64,000 nucleotides of DNA. It comes from Amborella trichopoda. Lineage: Eukaryota; Streptophyta; Magnoliopsida; Amborellales; Amborellaceae. The notes below the pieces were generated by a model, which saw nothing but the letters and a program-made list of their open reading frames with translations, did no database searches and had not been told where the DNA came from. Where the stretch lies: NCBI RefSeq assembly GCF_000471905.2, contig NW_006497083.1, positions 1,874,492 through 1,938,491 of the forward strand, given 5' to 3'. This document shows positions 10,684 through 21,590 of the stretch, in pieces. Each line of letters opens with the position of its first letter. Position 1 is the stretch's first letter. The translations under genes and the position numbers were made by a program.

Positions 10684-11570
10684 TAGTCATTCGTTGGTCC
10701 ATTTTTTGTTCAAGTTCACAATTTAAATTAAACCCGATATTATTCGGAAGATTAATTAGTGGGATATTATCGATAAGCTATTAATTATCATGATAATTTC
10801 TTGGCATCAAGATCATTCCATGCATAATATCGCCTTCCAAAATTGTCATGAGAAAAATCCAGTAGTTTCATATTATCAGCGGTAATTTTCACTAATACTA
10901 TAGTCCTGAGTGGGAGCATATTATCTATTCCCCTTGGAGAAAACGTTTGTTTGGGAGATCTTATGGGGTATTAAGAATCACTAGATAATTATTTCAAAAT
11001 AGGGAAATCAAATCTTGAGTACTTCAGCACTTAGGTCTTGCCCTCAAAAAATTAGACAGCCTGTGTTCAGTCTTGAGGCATTATTCTTTTTGGGACCACA
11101 GAGTGTGAGATCTGATTTTTTCTTTTTGTTTCCTTTTCTTTTTCTTGAGGTTGGAGGAGAACAAATTCCGACTTTTTATTTTTTCAAAGCATAACCTTGT
11201 GATTTTTTGGTGAATCCCAAATTTATGAGATTGACAAAAGTTCCGAATATAGCCTTCTTAGTTATGTGAAATGGTCTCTGTTCTCGTAGGAGCATACCTT
11301 CCAACTCTCTTGGGCAGAAGCCAAGCTAGGAGTCTTAAAGACTCTAAATTTTGAGGAAGTAACCTCTAGAACTTAACGGACTAGTGTAGTCATATTCGCT
11401 TTAGAGGCCTCTTCATTTGTAGCCAAGAAACCGAAGTGCCTCCGTGTTTAGGCCAATTGGAAGGAGGGAAATATATTTGATAAAATAAAAATTGTCAAAA
11501 CATATTTCAAATATTCTGTTCATGAGAACATTAGCCTCCCTTTGTAAGCATACAACAAGCTTGTAAATAC
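10684..11570. other. Intergenic, nothing recognised
   Basis: Slightly less AT-rich than its surroundings, but stop-rich in all frames and without detectable terminal repeats. No supported feature. Confidence 0.4.
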
Positions 11571-12425
11571 GGAAGAAGTTTATATAAGGTTGCAACCTTA
11601 TACGACAAAAGTAAGTTACACCTAATAAGTTACACCTAAAAAATAGGGCAAGCTCTCTATTGGTCCTCTACATCATAGAAGTTCTATCCTCCCTCTTATC
11701 CAACAGTCCATTCTGAATGGAAGGCTAAGATTGTCCCAATCACAATGTCACGTCTCTATACTATTTTATTTTTATTTTTTTCTATAAACTATTTTGACAC
11801 TAAATTTTGGACGTCTATTCCTCTATTAAATTCGCACTAGCGAAAAATATAAAAAAAGTATTTCCAATAAAATAAAATGACCAAAATAACTTTGAAAATT
11901 TTAAGGGGTATTTTGGTCATTATATTTTATCAAAAAATTATTTTTAATATTTTTATAGGTACGCCCCAATGAAAAGATGGCACGTACCAAATTTCATATT
12001 CATACAATTTGTATAAAAAAAACTAAAAATAAAATACTTTAAAAAATAAAATACTTTGGAAGCATAGAAACCTTTCCCTAAAAAATATAGTAGAAAGGAG
12101 TGTTCTGAAGTCGGAAAACTTTCTAAATGATTATTTAGACCTCAAGACGTACAAATATTAAAAACTTGGGAATTTTGAATCCTAAAATAATGTATCTTGT
12201 AACAAGTTATCTCAACCATCTATCTTCAAGATTTTCAAGTGTTTATATATCTGCTCGATCTACAAGGTTATTGAAATGTTAAATTTTTTAATTAGATTGA
12301 GCATAGATTTTCAAATCATCTAGTCATATTCTGACACTAAAACTATATCTTTAGGCGAAATTTAGAGATGCGCCTTACTTTTATAGTATAAGGTGGGCAC
12401 CTTATATAGATATAAGCCTCACCCC
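11571..12425. mobile_element. AAGGTT-type MITE, copy 3, interrupted by MITE A
   Basis: The left arm GGAAGAAGTTTATATAAGG plus AAGGTTGCAACCTT and the right arm (ATAAGGTGGGCACCTTAT...CTCACCCC) belong to one element of the AAGGTT subfamily, split by the family-A element at 11646-12078. The target duplication of the outer element is not clear. Confidence 0.7.
11646..12078. mobile_element. MITE family A, copy 4, nested
   Basis: A 433-bp copy (start GGGCAAGCTCTCTATTGG, end GAAGCATAGAAACCTTTCCC) flanked by an exact 9-bp direct repeat TAAAAAATA (11637-11645 and 12079-12087). This fixes family A as a 9-bp-duplicating, probably Mutator-like, element. Its right arm has lost the GGTGAGTGGCTC segment. Confidence 0.85.
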
Positions 12426-12434
12426 TTAAATATA

Positions 12435-13187
12435 TTATCACAGAAGGATTCGTGTTAAGGTCATCATGGCCTGTCCACAATGATGATACAAAGATACCGA
12501 AACCTAACAAGGAAAACCAGAAGGAAAATCATGAACGAGAAGGCCAAAACAGATTACTCGAGTATCCTCCAATTCACATTACTTATGGGCCACCTGAATG
12601 ACTTAGTGAGAAACAAATAATATTTTGATCGTAAAAATGTATTAAGTACAATTGAACATAGTGATTAGTACATCTAGGGCCAAACATTGGTAATCCAACC
12701 ATTTGTAATAAAAAATGGGGATAATATCGAAAAGGAGTTGAAATTCCATGCAATCTCAATATATCAAAAGAGTACAAATTGCACTTTACGGTGTGCTATT
12801 AAATTTCTATATCAACTAGGTACATCCTCAGAAAAAAAAAAAAAAACTTTTTTTCTAAATTGCCCATGCTTGGTGTTAAAAAGCAAATACAGTTACGGGT
12901 AGTTTCATAAATTTACCCCCAAATATCATTTTGCTAAGGCCTCTTTGGGGTAAATTTATTAAAGTACACCTCATTGTTCTTGGTATCCAACAACAAACAT
13001 GGATAATAGTTTGGAATTTTTTTTTTTTTTTTGTAGGACATACCAGTTGGTATAGAAAATTAAAGGCTTAAACTGGAGCGCAATTTATAATCTTTTGACC
13101 CCTATAATGGTATTGTAAGGGTATCAACCCATTTTATGATATTTTCCCTAAAAAATGTTCAAGCCAAAAGCTTTCCAGTAATTAATG
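12435..13187. other. Intergenic, nothing recognised
   Basis: AT-rich, with a poly(A) run near 12830 and a poly(T) run near 13020. Small ORFs here are not supported by any motif. Confidence 0.4.
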
Positions 13188-13402
13188 TGGGGATCGTATA
13201 ATATATCATCATTTAGCTTTAGTACGAGGTGGCTACAATCATTTTTAGCCGTTAAATACCATATCCAACAGCTTGGGATGTGTCAACAAAGTTCAAGAAA
13301 TTCTCATTTGGGTCTTGAGCCTAATCCACATCCTTAACCATAAAATCTCAAATCTAATGACTACAATATCAATATTGTACTAAAAGTAAATAATTTTTCA
13401 AT
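13188..13402. mobile_element. M3 MITE, copy 4
   Basis: M3 landmarks in order: ATCATTTAGCTTTAGTACGAGG, GGGATGTGTCA, TCTCAAATCTAATGAC and a right end ATTGTACTAAAAGTAAAT complementary to the left end. Diverged; flanks not resolved. Confidence 0.6.
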
Positions 13403-13559
13403 AAATTTAAAGTTATTCTCTTTTTTAAGTCATAATCAAAAGGGAGATTTCTCCATCAAACCGGTATGAGATGTATATCGTCTGATATGGGATGTATATC
13501 GCCCCGTATGGTAAATCTCAACATGTACATGCCACTTTTAGAGAAGGACGTGTTAACAT

Positions 13560-14075
13560 GCGACCAGCCTGCATATTGTAGAAATACGGGCTTGGCAATA
13601 AATATATTTTTTTAATATAATTTGATCCTAATTTTTAGAAAATATATAATCTTTAATATGGAGATCATGAATATGAATAAATAAATAAATTTTGAAAACT
13701 AGAAATAATAGTTATATTAAAAAAACATTTTGACCGTTCGTTACAATTGTTTTTAGATGGACCACCTATATGCATCCATCTTTAAGATGGATGAAGATGA
13801 ATGGTTGGACCACATATTATAGAAAGTGATCGTATAAGTTGAGATCATTTACCTTTGGTACAAGGAGATCACAATGAAGAAAACCATTCGATGTGAAAAC
13901 TGATAGCATTTGGGCGTGTCATAAAGTTCGAGAAAATCTCTTTTGAACTCTGAGCTTAATATAATACATGCAGCCACCTAATTTCACGTTCAATAGTCGA
14001 GATTCATTGTGATATACTTTTCCTTATAGAAATGTGGTCCAACCTGCATGGAACAATGTTCTTTAGAGAAAAGTT
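13560..14075. repeat. Dispersed repeat R4, copy 2, interrupted by M3 MITE
   Basis: The left part (13560-13816) and right remnant (14033-14075, GTGGTCCAACCTGC...GAACAATGTTC) match repeat R4 at 9599-9905. The 13826-14023 MITE sits between them. Confidence 0.6.
13826..14023. mobile_element. M3 MITE, copy 5, nested in R4
   Basis: A 198-bp element with ends GTGATCGTATAAG and the complement of GGAAAAGTATATCAC. It is flanked by an exact 9-bp direct repeat TTATAGAAA (13817-13825 and 14024-14032). Confidence 0.8.
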
Positions 14076-14107
14076 TGCAACCAGAAGTTAAAATTTTGGA
14101 TGATTTA

Positions 14108-14305
14108 TAGGAATGTATACAATGAAACCATTTACTTTTTGTACAAGGAGGTCACAAGTATTATTGACCGTTGGATGTGAAATCAAGTGGTTGGGGATAT
14201 ATAATTAACTAGGTACAAAGTCCAAAATATAATTTCTAAAATATTGTGACATGTTTCAATTTCTAGGATTTCACATTCAATGGCTAAGAGTGATTAAATA
14301 ATGGG
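14108..14305. mobile_element. M3 MITE, copy 6 (right end lost)
   Basis: The left arm GTATACAATGAAACCATTTAC and core (GTACAAGGAGGTCACAAGTA, GATTTCACATTCAATGGCT) match M3. The sequence stops matching after AAGAGTGATTAAAT. Confidence 0.6.
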
Positions 14306-14457
14306 ATAGAAAAGTAGCACAAAAGTTACAGCCTAAGAATACGCTTTTGGGTAATTTGAAAAGCATCAAACAAAGAGGTATAAAGAATATCATATATGAT
14401 GGTCATCTTAAAATAAATGGATTTCAATATAGAAAAGAGATAGGGGTCCATAACTAT

Positions 14458-14676
14458 TGACATTTGGTATGAGTAATGAGGCACTTATGATTCTAAAAAA
14501 CACACTTTCGCATCATTTTATTAAAGAAACTTATCAATATTCACATAAGATTTATATCCGGTCTCGTTTCCACTTTTCCAGTTATTCTAGATACTATTTT
14601 GAAATATTGGATCATCCATCATTTGAATCATATATCTCCATCACTTGTAGTTATTTATCATTCAATGGATGAATGA
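14458..14676 (+). pseudogene. cemA: cemA fragment from the chloroplast genome (C-terminus)
   Basis: In frame and ending at TGA 14674-14676, the sequence encodes [15 protein letters not shown] and [11 protein letters not shown]. This is the diagnostic C-terminus of the plastid envelope protein CemA. A weaker upstream match (SNEALMIL, compare GNEELVILN) suggests the fragment starts near 14458 with an internal deletion and frame slip before the C-terminal block. It is followed by the normal plastid neighbour petA, so this is nuclear plastid DNA (NUPT), not a functional gene. Confidence 0.85.
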
Positions 14677-14888
14677 AGAAAACTTTTTTGTTGGACACCA
14701 ACCAAATTGTAATGTGACTTCATTTATAAACAAAGCATTCAAAATTTTACTGATTCTTTATACTTTTTTACCTGTCCAGTAGATTCCTTGTATATTTCAG
14801 TACAGTGGCAAAAAATCTTGAATAGGGAATTGTATTAGCTACCTACCTAACTTATTGTTGAAATTTTCGAGATCAATACTTGACCATG
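14677..14888. other. Plastid cemA-petA intergenic spacer (NUPT)
   Basis: It lies between the cemA stop and the petA ATG. The last five bases before element G1 (CCATG, 14884-14888) include the petA start codon and are repeated at 25377-25381, where petA resumes. Spacer identity is inferred from its position between the two plastid genes. Confidence 0.75.
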
Positions 14889-15610
14889 TGTTTATCATGC
14901 AAATCGCACAGAGAACTCTCGGATCTTGACACCTTAAACTGATGAAAATGATGTGATAGAGAAAGTGGGACAAATCAAATTCAGATCTGAGGCCAGATCT
15001 GTTTAGAAACGATCATATCCGCTCTTAGATCTGTGGCAGAGCCAGCATAATCCAAAATATCAAAACATGATTTTAAAGCAAACTAATCAAACTAAATCAA
15101 AATAAATTAAAAAATAGCAAAATGAGAAGAAAGGAAAGGGAAAGAAACGATACCAAACCGAGCAGGATGGCCCGGGACTCCCAAGCCTTCAAGGGCTCGC
15201 CCGTATCAAAACCAATATCCTCTTTGCCTCTCTGATTCGAATGTTGACCAGCAAATCTCTGATGTAAAAAGGTTGTTGTGCCCTGGAGATAGTTTTAGAA
15301 CTAGAGTTGTTGTGCCCTAGGTCTAGGTTTTAGGCTTAGGGTTAGGGATAGGTTTTTTCTCTCTGAGGAAGTCTTAAGAGGTCTCTCTAGGGTTTCAATC
15401 TTCTTCTAGGGTTTCAATCAAGGTTTCAATCTTCTTCTTAGGGTTTCAATCTTCCCCCCCTCAAATGGCCATGAAAAAGAGATTTTATACGGGCCAAGGA
15501 TCTGTTGGGAAGGATATCCTTCTATAACCAACAGATCCTCAAGTCAAAGATACTAATTTTGGGGTCTCGGATCTAGGCTACACTAGTGATGTCACCCAGG
15601 GGTGTCTACA
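14889..15610 (-). repeat. G1 3' LTR (722 bp, deleted)
   Basis: Matches 24345-25376 from TGTTTAT through GAACTCTCGGATCTTGACAC to the GGTGTCTACA terminus, but lacks about 310 bp next to that terminus. Read on the minus strand it starts TGTAGACACC. The deletion removes the outer part of U3 and leaves the TATA-like TTATA region (about 15485). Confidence 0.9.
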
Positions 15611-15622
15611 ATTACCCCTCTT
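15611..15622 (-). promoter_or_regulatory. G1 polypurine tract
   Basis: AAGAGGGGTAAT on the minus strand, immediately before the 3' LTR. It is the plus-strand DNA primer site of reverse transcription, and its position confirms the minus orientation of G1. Confidence 0.8.
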
Positions 15623-15828
15623 TGGCATTCCCTGTCCTTCGAGGGATAGGTGAGTGGCAAAAAAGTAGACACTTTTGTATTCCCTATCCTTCGAGGGGCA
15701 GGTGAATGTCGCAGACATTTTAAATCTCTTCCTGAGGTCACGTGATCAGAGGGCACACTAACTAATCGCTCCAAGTTATTGCGCTCACCGAGCTCACCAC
15801 CTAGGGCATTTTTTCTCCTAGGGCTTTC

Positions 15829-15990
15829 TGTCTTGGCTCTTTTATATCGCACAAATTTGACATTTTCCTGTCTCGACTCTTTTATGTCGCACGAGTTGAC
15901 ATTTTTTCCTGTCTCGACTCTTTTATGTCGCACGAGTTGGACATTTTTCCTGTCTTGACTCTTTTACATCGCACGAGTTTGACGTTTTCT
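15829..15990. repeat. 41-bp tandem repeat next to the G1 polypurine tract
   Basis: About four copies of a unit containing CTGTCTCGACTCTTTTATGT and CGCACGAGTT...GACATTTT, starting near 15829, 15870, 15911 and 15952. A second small duplication (TTGGTTGGCARTTTAGGCT...GCC) follows at about 16001 and 16068. Non-coding part of G1. Confidence 0.75.
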
Positions 15991-16302
15991 GAATTGGACT
16001 TTGGTTGGCAATTTAGGCTGATGCCATCAAGGAGCATTTTGTTTTTTATTTTATTTTTTTTGAAAATTGGTTGGCAGTTTAGGCTCATGCCACCGAGGAG
16101 AGTTTTTTTCTTAAAATTAATAAAAATGTTTGAAAATTATCATAAAAACACATGATAAACCAAATTTGATCCTTGGAAGACCCCCAAAATTGAGTGGGGG
16201 AAGTTTTGAGAAAACTTTTTTGGGTGACACAGGTGGTGTTGCCCCCAAATTTTATTCTTTTTTTTATTAATTGCAAACATGGGGGAATAAAAAAAAGGTT
16301 TT

Positions 16303-16594
16303 NNNNNNNNNNNNNNNNNNNNNNNNNNNNNNNNNNNNNNNNNNNNNNNNNNNNNNNNNNNNNNNNNNNNNNNNNNNNNNNNNNNNNNNNNNNNNNNNNN
16401 NNNNNNNNNNNNNNNNNNNNNNNNNNNNNNNNNNNNNNNNNNNNNNNNNNNNNNNNNNNNNNNNNNNNNNNNNNNNNNNNNNNNNNNNNNNNNNNNNNNN
16501 NNNNNNNNNNNNNNNNNNNNNNNNNNNNNNNNNNNNNNNNNNNNNNNNNNNNNNNNNNNNNNNNNNNNNNNNNNNNNNNNNNNNNNNNNNNNNN
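16303..16594. other. Assembly gap (292 N)
   Basis: Run of Ns inside the non-coding 3' part of G1. Predicted ORFs that read through it are meaningless. Confidence 1.
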
Positions 16595-16916
16595 ATTGAA
16601 GGCGATCCTGGTGGTGTCGCCTAGCCTGGGTACGGAGTTGGGCGACACCAGGCATGTCGCCTAGACCACCGACCTCCAAAATTGAAGTTTATCATTTTGG
16701 AAGGTCTTAGGGTTATCTAAATCTACTGTTAGCCAAGATGAAAGGCTGCCGGGGGAGTTTTGGGCCTGATTTCTTATTTTCCATAAAATCTACCTCCTTC
16801 CCATTCTTCACTCATCTTTCAATCTCTTCTTTCTTCTTGCCATCTTCATCTTCTTCCTTCTTCATCATCTTCCCTATGATCTTATTGCTTTTTCTTATTC
16901 TCGCCCATATACTTTC

Positions 16917-18754
16917 ATGGCTCCTAGGAAGGACAATGTTATTTCCATGGGCAAGGGGAAGATTTCTGAGCAGGCTGATAATGGAGGGGAGGATGAGGCA
17001 TCCCCTCTTTTTCCTAGGGTTAGGCACTTCCCTGAAGGTCTGCCCTCCCATATCTTGCAGGGCCTTCGATCGCGTGAAGTTCCTTGACGTGTCAATGGCT
17101 TTTATGTCATTGGGCTCTGGTTCAGGGATTGGTTTCTTTCCGCACGGCAATGGCCCGAGCTTATGGCCTTTTTGGCTTCAGTTTCAATGATAGGTATTTT
17201 GAACATGGCCTCTTGCCATGTGAATTTCCCATTCCTCGAGGCTCTTGTTGAGAGATTCAACTATCAAACAAACACCATCTTCCTTCCTACAGGCGAGACA
17301 ACGCCAACTTTGGAGGAAGTTGCCTGTGTTTCTGGCTTGAGCTTGGCCAGGATTGCGTATCAACCTTCTACTGCCGCGGACGATCATTCCATCATGGGTG
17401 CGCGACTGTTTGGGGCTACCTACTCTTCACATGGTCAGTGGATTGATATGGAGTTGCTGGTTCGGAATCGAGAGCGGTCTCGAGCCACCAAACAAATCTG
17501 TATTTTTCTTTTTGTGTTGTTGGGCTCTATTCTTTCTCCGAGTGGTCGTAAGATGGTTTATAGTTCCCCTATTCCTTTAGTCCATGCTTTCTGGGAGAGA
17601 GCGGGTTACACCATTGTTCAGGCAGTGTTGGCAGGCATTTACCTGGGTCTTCATGACCGGGTCACCCAAGGTGACCGATTTATCGAGGGCAGTGTCATGA
17701 TCTTGCAAGTATATTTTCAAACTCAATTTTATTTTATTTTTTCCCTTGAAATTCAATTTTTCTTCTGGTTTTGATCCCTGGATCTCATATTTTTGCCATG
17801 AAAATCCATCGAAAAAAGCCTGGATTGAACTGGGAGAGCCTGAATTGGGCGACACTAGTGGTGTCGCCCACAGGCTAAATGAAAGTAATGGTGTCGACCA
17901 TGTCAGACTGGGAGATACTAGTGGTGTCACCCAAGTCAATCTGCCCCTGATGATTCCTGGGTTCTGGGTTCCTGTCTTGTGACCCGTTGGGATGATTTTG
18001 AGTTCTGTTTTTCTGTAGATTTGGGCCTATGAACACATTGTCGTTGTCCGTCCCCCTCGATCAACGATGATTGTATCTGTTTCTCTGGGACTGGCATATG
18101 CCAATGACACCACCCGACCTCAAGACGTCATTTATTATCGTCAGGTTTTGAACGAGTTGTTGTCCTTTGATTGGGTGATCAGGGTCTCAAGAATGTGCCC
18201 CTGTTTTTACCTGTTATGGGGCATTCATGTGTTATTTGGCGGGGCAGTTCACAGAGGGGTATTTCCCTCAGAGGGTGCTTCGTCAGTTTCGCCATATTCA
18301 GCATTATACTTCTCCGAGAGAAGTGATCGACCGTCGCCATATCTTTGTGCTTCAACGACACTCTTCCACACTTCTAGTCAAGGCAGGTTTGTCGTGGAAG
18401 GGGAAGAAGTCCTCTTCTAGTGAGGTGTTGGTCAAGCAAGACAAGCCCACGACCATTTCCAAACACAATTCTTGGTGAGAATGTGTCTGGCCTCTTCCAC
18501 TGTGTCCCAAGGCTTTGAGACTTCATGATGAATCTTCTGCTCCTGCTTAGGATCTCATGCCTCCTCGAGAAGATGGCACCTCTTGTTCAAACAAATGAAT
18601 TAAATCCAATAAGGACGTGTCTAATATTAGCTTAGAAGAGGCTGAAGTTGAATTGGCTCGATGGGTGGCCTTCGTGGCAGAACTCCAAGAGAAGGATGTT
18701 GATCCGAAGCTGAAGACTGATATTTTTATTTTCTATACTTTTTCCTTGGCATGA
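16917..18754 (+). pseudogene. Plant mobile domain (PMD) gene, antisense inside G1, one intron
   Basis: Plus strand, opposite to G1. Exon 1 at 16917-17708 begins MAPRKDNVIS. It reads through one TGA (17085-17087, a single change from CGA) into GFYVIGLWFRDWF, FPFLEALVERF, FLPTGETTPTLEEVACVSGL and LVHAFWERAGY, the order seen in the PMD (aminotransferase-like, PF10536) family. A GT-AG intron (17709-18018, phase 0) is followed by IWAYEHIVVVRPP, giving the family's ILQ-IWAYEH junction. A one-base slip near 18175 changes frame, after which YFPQRVLRQFRHIQ and a charged tail (EEAEVELARW) follow, with three more stops. PMD proteins such as MAIL1/MAIN act in silencing, and PMD copies are known within retroelements. 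Here the gene is dead but its intron is intact. Confidence 0.85.
17709..18018 (+). other. Intron of the antisense PMD gene
   Basis: Bounded by CAAGTATAT and TTTTTCTGTAG; removing it restores the conserved reading frame. It contains two copies of the GGGCGACAC/GTGTCGCCC hairpin also found in the G1 LTR and leader. Confidence 0.75.
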
Positions 18755-20016
18755 ATAAATTGATCTTGTGATCATTCTCATTTTCAATACTTCTTTCGTT
18801 TTATTGAAGTCCGTTGGGATAGTAGAAATTTTGATCATAAGACCAAGTTAAATGACGTGAACGCGTATAATAAATCTATTTCAATGGATGAATAAAATTA
18901 GAGTCTTGAGATACCAAAATTTTATTTCCCATTTTGATTGGTCCTTTGGGATTGTGGAAACCCTTCTATTTTTTTTTTATTTTTTTTCTCCTTGTTGCAG
19001 CCCCTGACGGGGGGTTCTTGTTCATCTCTACGTGTGCATTTGATTCATCGAAACATAGGAAAACACTTCCTTTGCACACACTTTTCAAACTGAATTTTTA
19101 CAAACTCAGCCCCCTAGTTGTAGGGTTTTTGGTCTCGAATTCCCGGCTATGGGGTCGTCATACGCACACACAAGGATGAGCTTGTCTTATTTTGCCTCAA
19201 GGGATCTAGTTGAGAGAGAGAATGCTCCCGAACTAGCCAATGTCATCATTGGTGAGGTTCACCCATATCTGATATGTGGTAGTTGGTAGTTATACTCATA
19301 CAACCATGGAGTGCCTGACTAGTTTTAAGCCTTCATAACAGGCATAGTAAGTTGGCTTCGAGAGCGAGGCCAGACGACTAACAATTTAACCACCTGTAGT
19401 GATGGAGGAAGCCCTTTCTAAAAGGGTTTTGTTTTTTAAAATGGATGATTCAAAAGTCAATTTGAAAAGCATTTTCAAAAGGGACGAGCCTTACAGCTTT
19501 GCCACATGTGGCCCCTGTAGTGGTCATTTTCTTTATTACATTTTACTCAAAGATGATGAAAGAATTTCCTTGTGGGATCGTAAGAACTTCAAAAGTCTCG
19601 AAGTTGTCTTTTTACCTTTAGAGCTTTCATCTTGTGCTTCATAGGTCCATGAAGAGTTCCCGGGATTCTTGCTGGTCTTCCATTTTGGAGAAGTCTCGAC
19701 ATTCTTCCAGGGTTCATCGAAGTCACTTTGGGTTTCCATTCATGTCACCCTTCCACATCTTTCTGAGTTAGCTCTGTTGGGAACCTGTGGGGATTAGGAT
19801 GAGTCTTTGTCCTCAAGGTCTGCTTGTGCTGTATTGTTGGAACGTACAAGTACTTGTTTGTACTTGAGTGTTTTGAATCGGAAGCTCCTTCTTGGAGATT
19901 TTTATCTTCTTCTTTTCTTTTTTTTTATCCATGATGCCTTTACGGGTTTTTATCACGTCTATTTTTTTTTTTTCTTTGTGATGCCTTTTCAGGTTTTCAC
20001 CACTCTTTTGAGCCCG
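18755..20016. other. G1 non-coding interval between PMD gene and integrase end
   Basis: AT/T-rich with poly(T) runs (about 18970, 19920, 19965). It includes a repeated phrase around CCTTT..GGTTTT..CAC (19940 and 19985). No supported gene; this is where the two opposed transcription units converge. Confidence 0.5.
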
Positions 20017-21249
20017 TTACGGGTAGTGTTTTCTGAGATACATTACATTAACGGGGTCGTTGAGTTTGTAGCCCTCTTGATTTTTTATCTTGTAAGAATT
20101 TCCTGCATGCACTCGGGTAACCACGAATGACCCCTTTCAATTAGGTTTGAACTTTCCTAAAGGGTATGGATTTATAGGAGTGTGGAAGATTTTCTTGAGT
20201 ACCATGTCCCCTACTCTAGATTGTAGAGGAACAACTTTCCTTTTGTATGCCCTCTCGATTCTACGCTGGTAAGCAACGATATTTTGTGTTGCTCGTAGTC
20301 GTCTTTCATCCAAAGTAACAAGGGCAGTGATTCGTGCTTCGATCTTTTGTTCCTCATCTAAATCTTTATGAATGAGTACTTGGAGAGACTGTATCTCGAC
20401 TTCAATGGGCATCACAACCTCCATATCATAAACTAATGAGTATAGATTCATACCAGTAGGAGTCTTTTCAGTTGTCCGTTAGGCTCATAGCGCGGTGTGT
20501 TAGCTTTTCGTGCCAATATTTGCCACCTTCTATTATTCTATCTACAATTCTGAGAAGTCATTTGTTGGTGGCCTCTGCTTGTCTGTTTCTTTGAGGGTAG
20601 TATGGTTGGAGAATTTTTGCATTATCCCAAACTTTTTGCACACCTTAATGACCTTTTCATTTTTGAAGTCAAATTCATTGTCAATGATGATTGACTCAGG
20701 AATGCCAAACCTGGAAACAATGTTGTTCTTTATGAAACGGGCAACATGTTGTCCTTCAATTTTGACAAATGATGAGGCTTCTACCCATTTTGTGAATTAC
20801 TCTATAGCCGTTAATATAAAACGGTGGCCGTTTGAGGATTTTGATGATATCATTTCGATGATATCAATACCCCATATGGCAAAGGGCCATACGGGAGGTG
20901 TTGAGTTGAGTGGTACGGACGGTGCATGGATGAGGTCTCCATAAAGTTGACATTTGGGACACCTCTTAACGAACTTCTAACAATCTTCGACCATGGTGGT
21001 CCAGTAATAGCCTTGGCGCCTGATTTTCTTAGCTAAGGAGGCTGCCCCAGAATGACCTCCTTCATTGTGTAACTCTGTCAGTACTTGTCCGATTTCTGAC
21101 TGGTCGAGACACCGTAGAATGATGTCATCGAATGACTTCTTGAACAGGAGATTACCTCTTATCAAGAATCCCATAGAAAACCTTCGAAGGGCTTCTTTAT
21201 CCTTTTTGGTGGCTCCTTCGGGGTATAACCCATCTTTCAGCTGGGACAA
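20017..21249 (-). pseudogene. G1 integrase
   Basis: Inserts the element cDNA into the genome. In order on the minus strand: HHCC zinc-finger region (ELHNEGGHSGAASLAKKI..GYYW), catalytic core with first Asp in GIDIIE, second in IIIDNEFDF and the Glu in YYPQRNRQAEATNK (reached after a frame change), then LVYDMEVVMPIEVEI and the C-terminal LYLR/YYP-like end (VMYLRKHYP) with TAA at 20017-20019. At least two frameshifts and several stops. The three acidic residues are still readable, but no continuous protein can be made. Confidence 0.85.
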
Positions 21250-21590
21250 AACATCATGGAACTATGGTTTTGCCTTAACTAGTTCATCTAAAGCTACGAG
21301 AAACACTTTCCCATCGTTCTTATTTTCTTGCTCTATTTCTTTTTTGATCCATGGTAGGGAAGGGTCATGTTTGTTCCTGATGTAGAATTGCAGCCTGGTG
21401 AATTCTGAAGGAATAATAACCATTAAAGCAAGGGTCGCAAGGGTGTCGACGAACCGACTATTTTCCCTAGTTACGTGCTGAAAGGTGATTTTCTTAAAAT
21501 ATGGGATCATCTTTTCCACCTTTTCTTGATAGGGTTTGAGCTTTTCTTCTTTCACCTTCCAAATCCCTTCCAAATCACCCGTTTCAAATA
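21250..21590 (-). pseudogene. G1 RNase H C-terminal fragment fused to gag remnant
   Basis: In the same frame as the integrase start (one stop between). It reads WKVKEEKLKPYQEKV, IPYFKKITFQHVTRENSRF and DTLATLAL, the end of a Ty3/gypsy RNase H. Immediately upstream the sequence is the gag tail (HAHDTQNC). Protease, RT and the first half of RNase H are therefore missing in one internal deletion ending near 21580-21590. Confidence 0.8.

Noticed and set aside
16085-16679. Long ORFs spanning the N run
   Set aside because: Artefacts of Ns translated as X.
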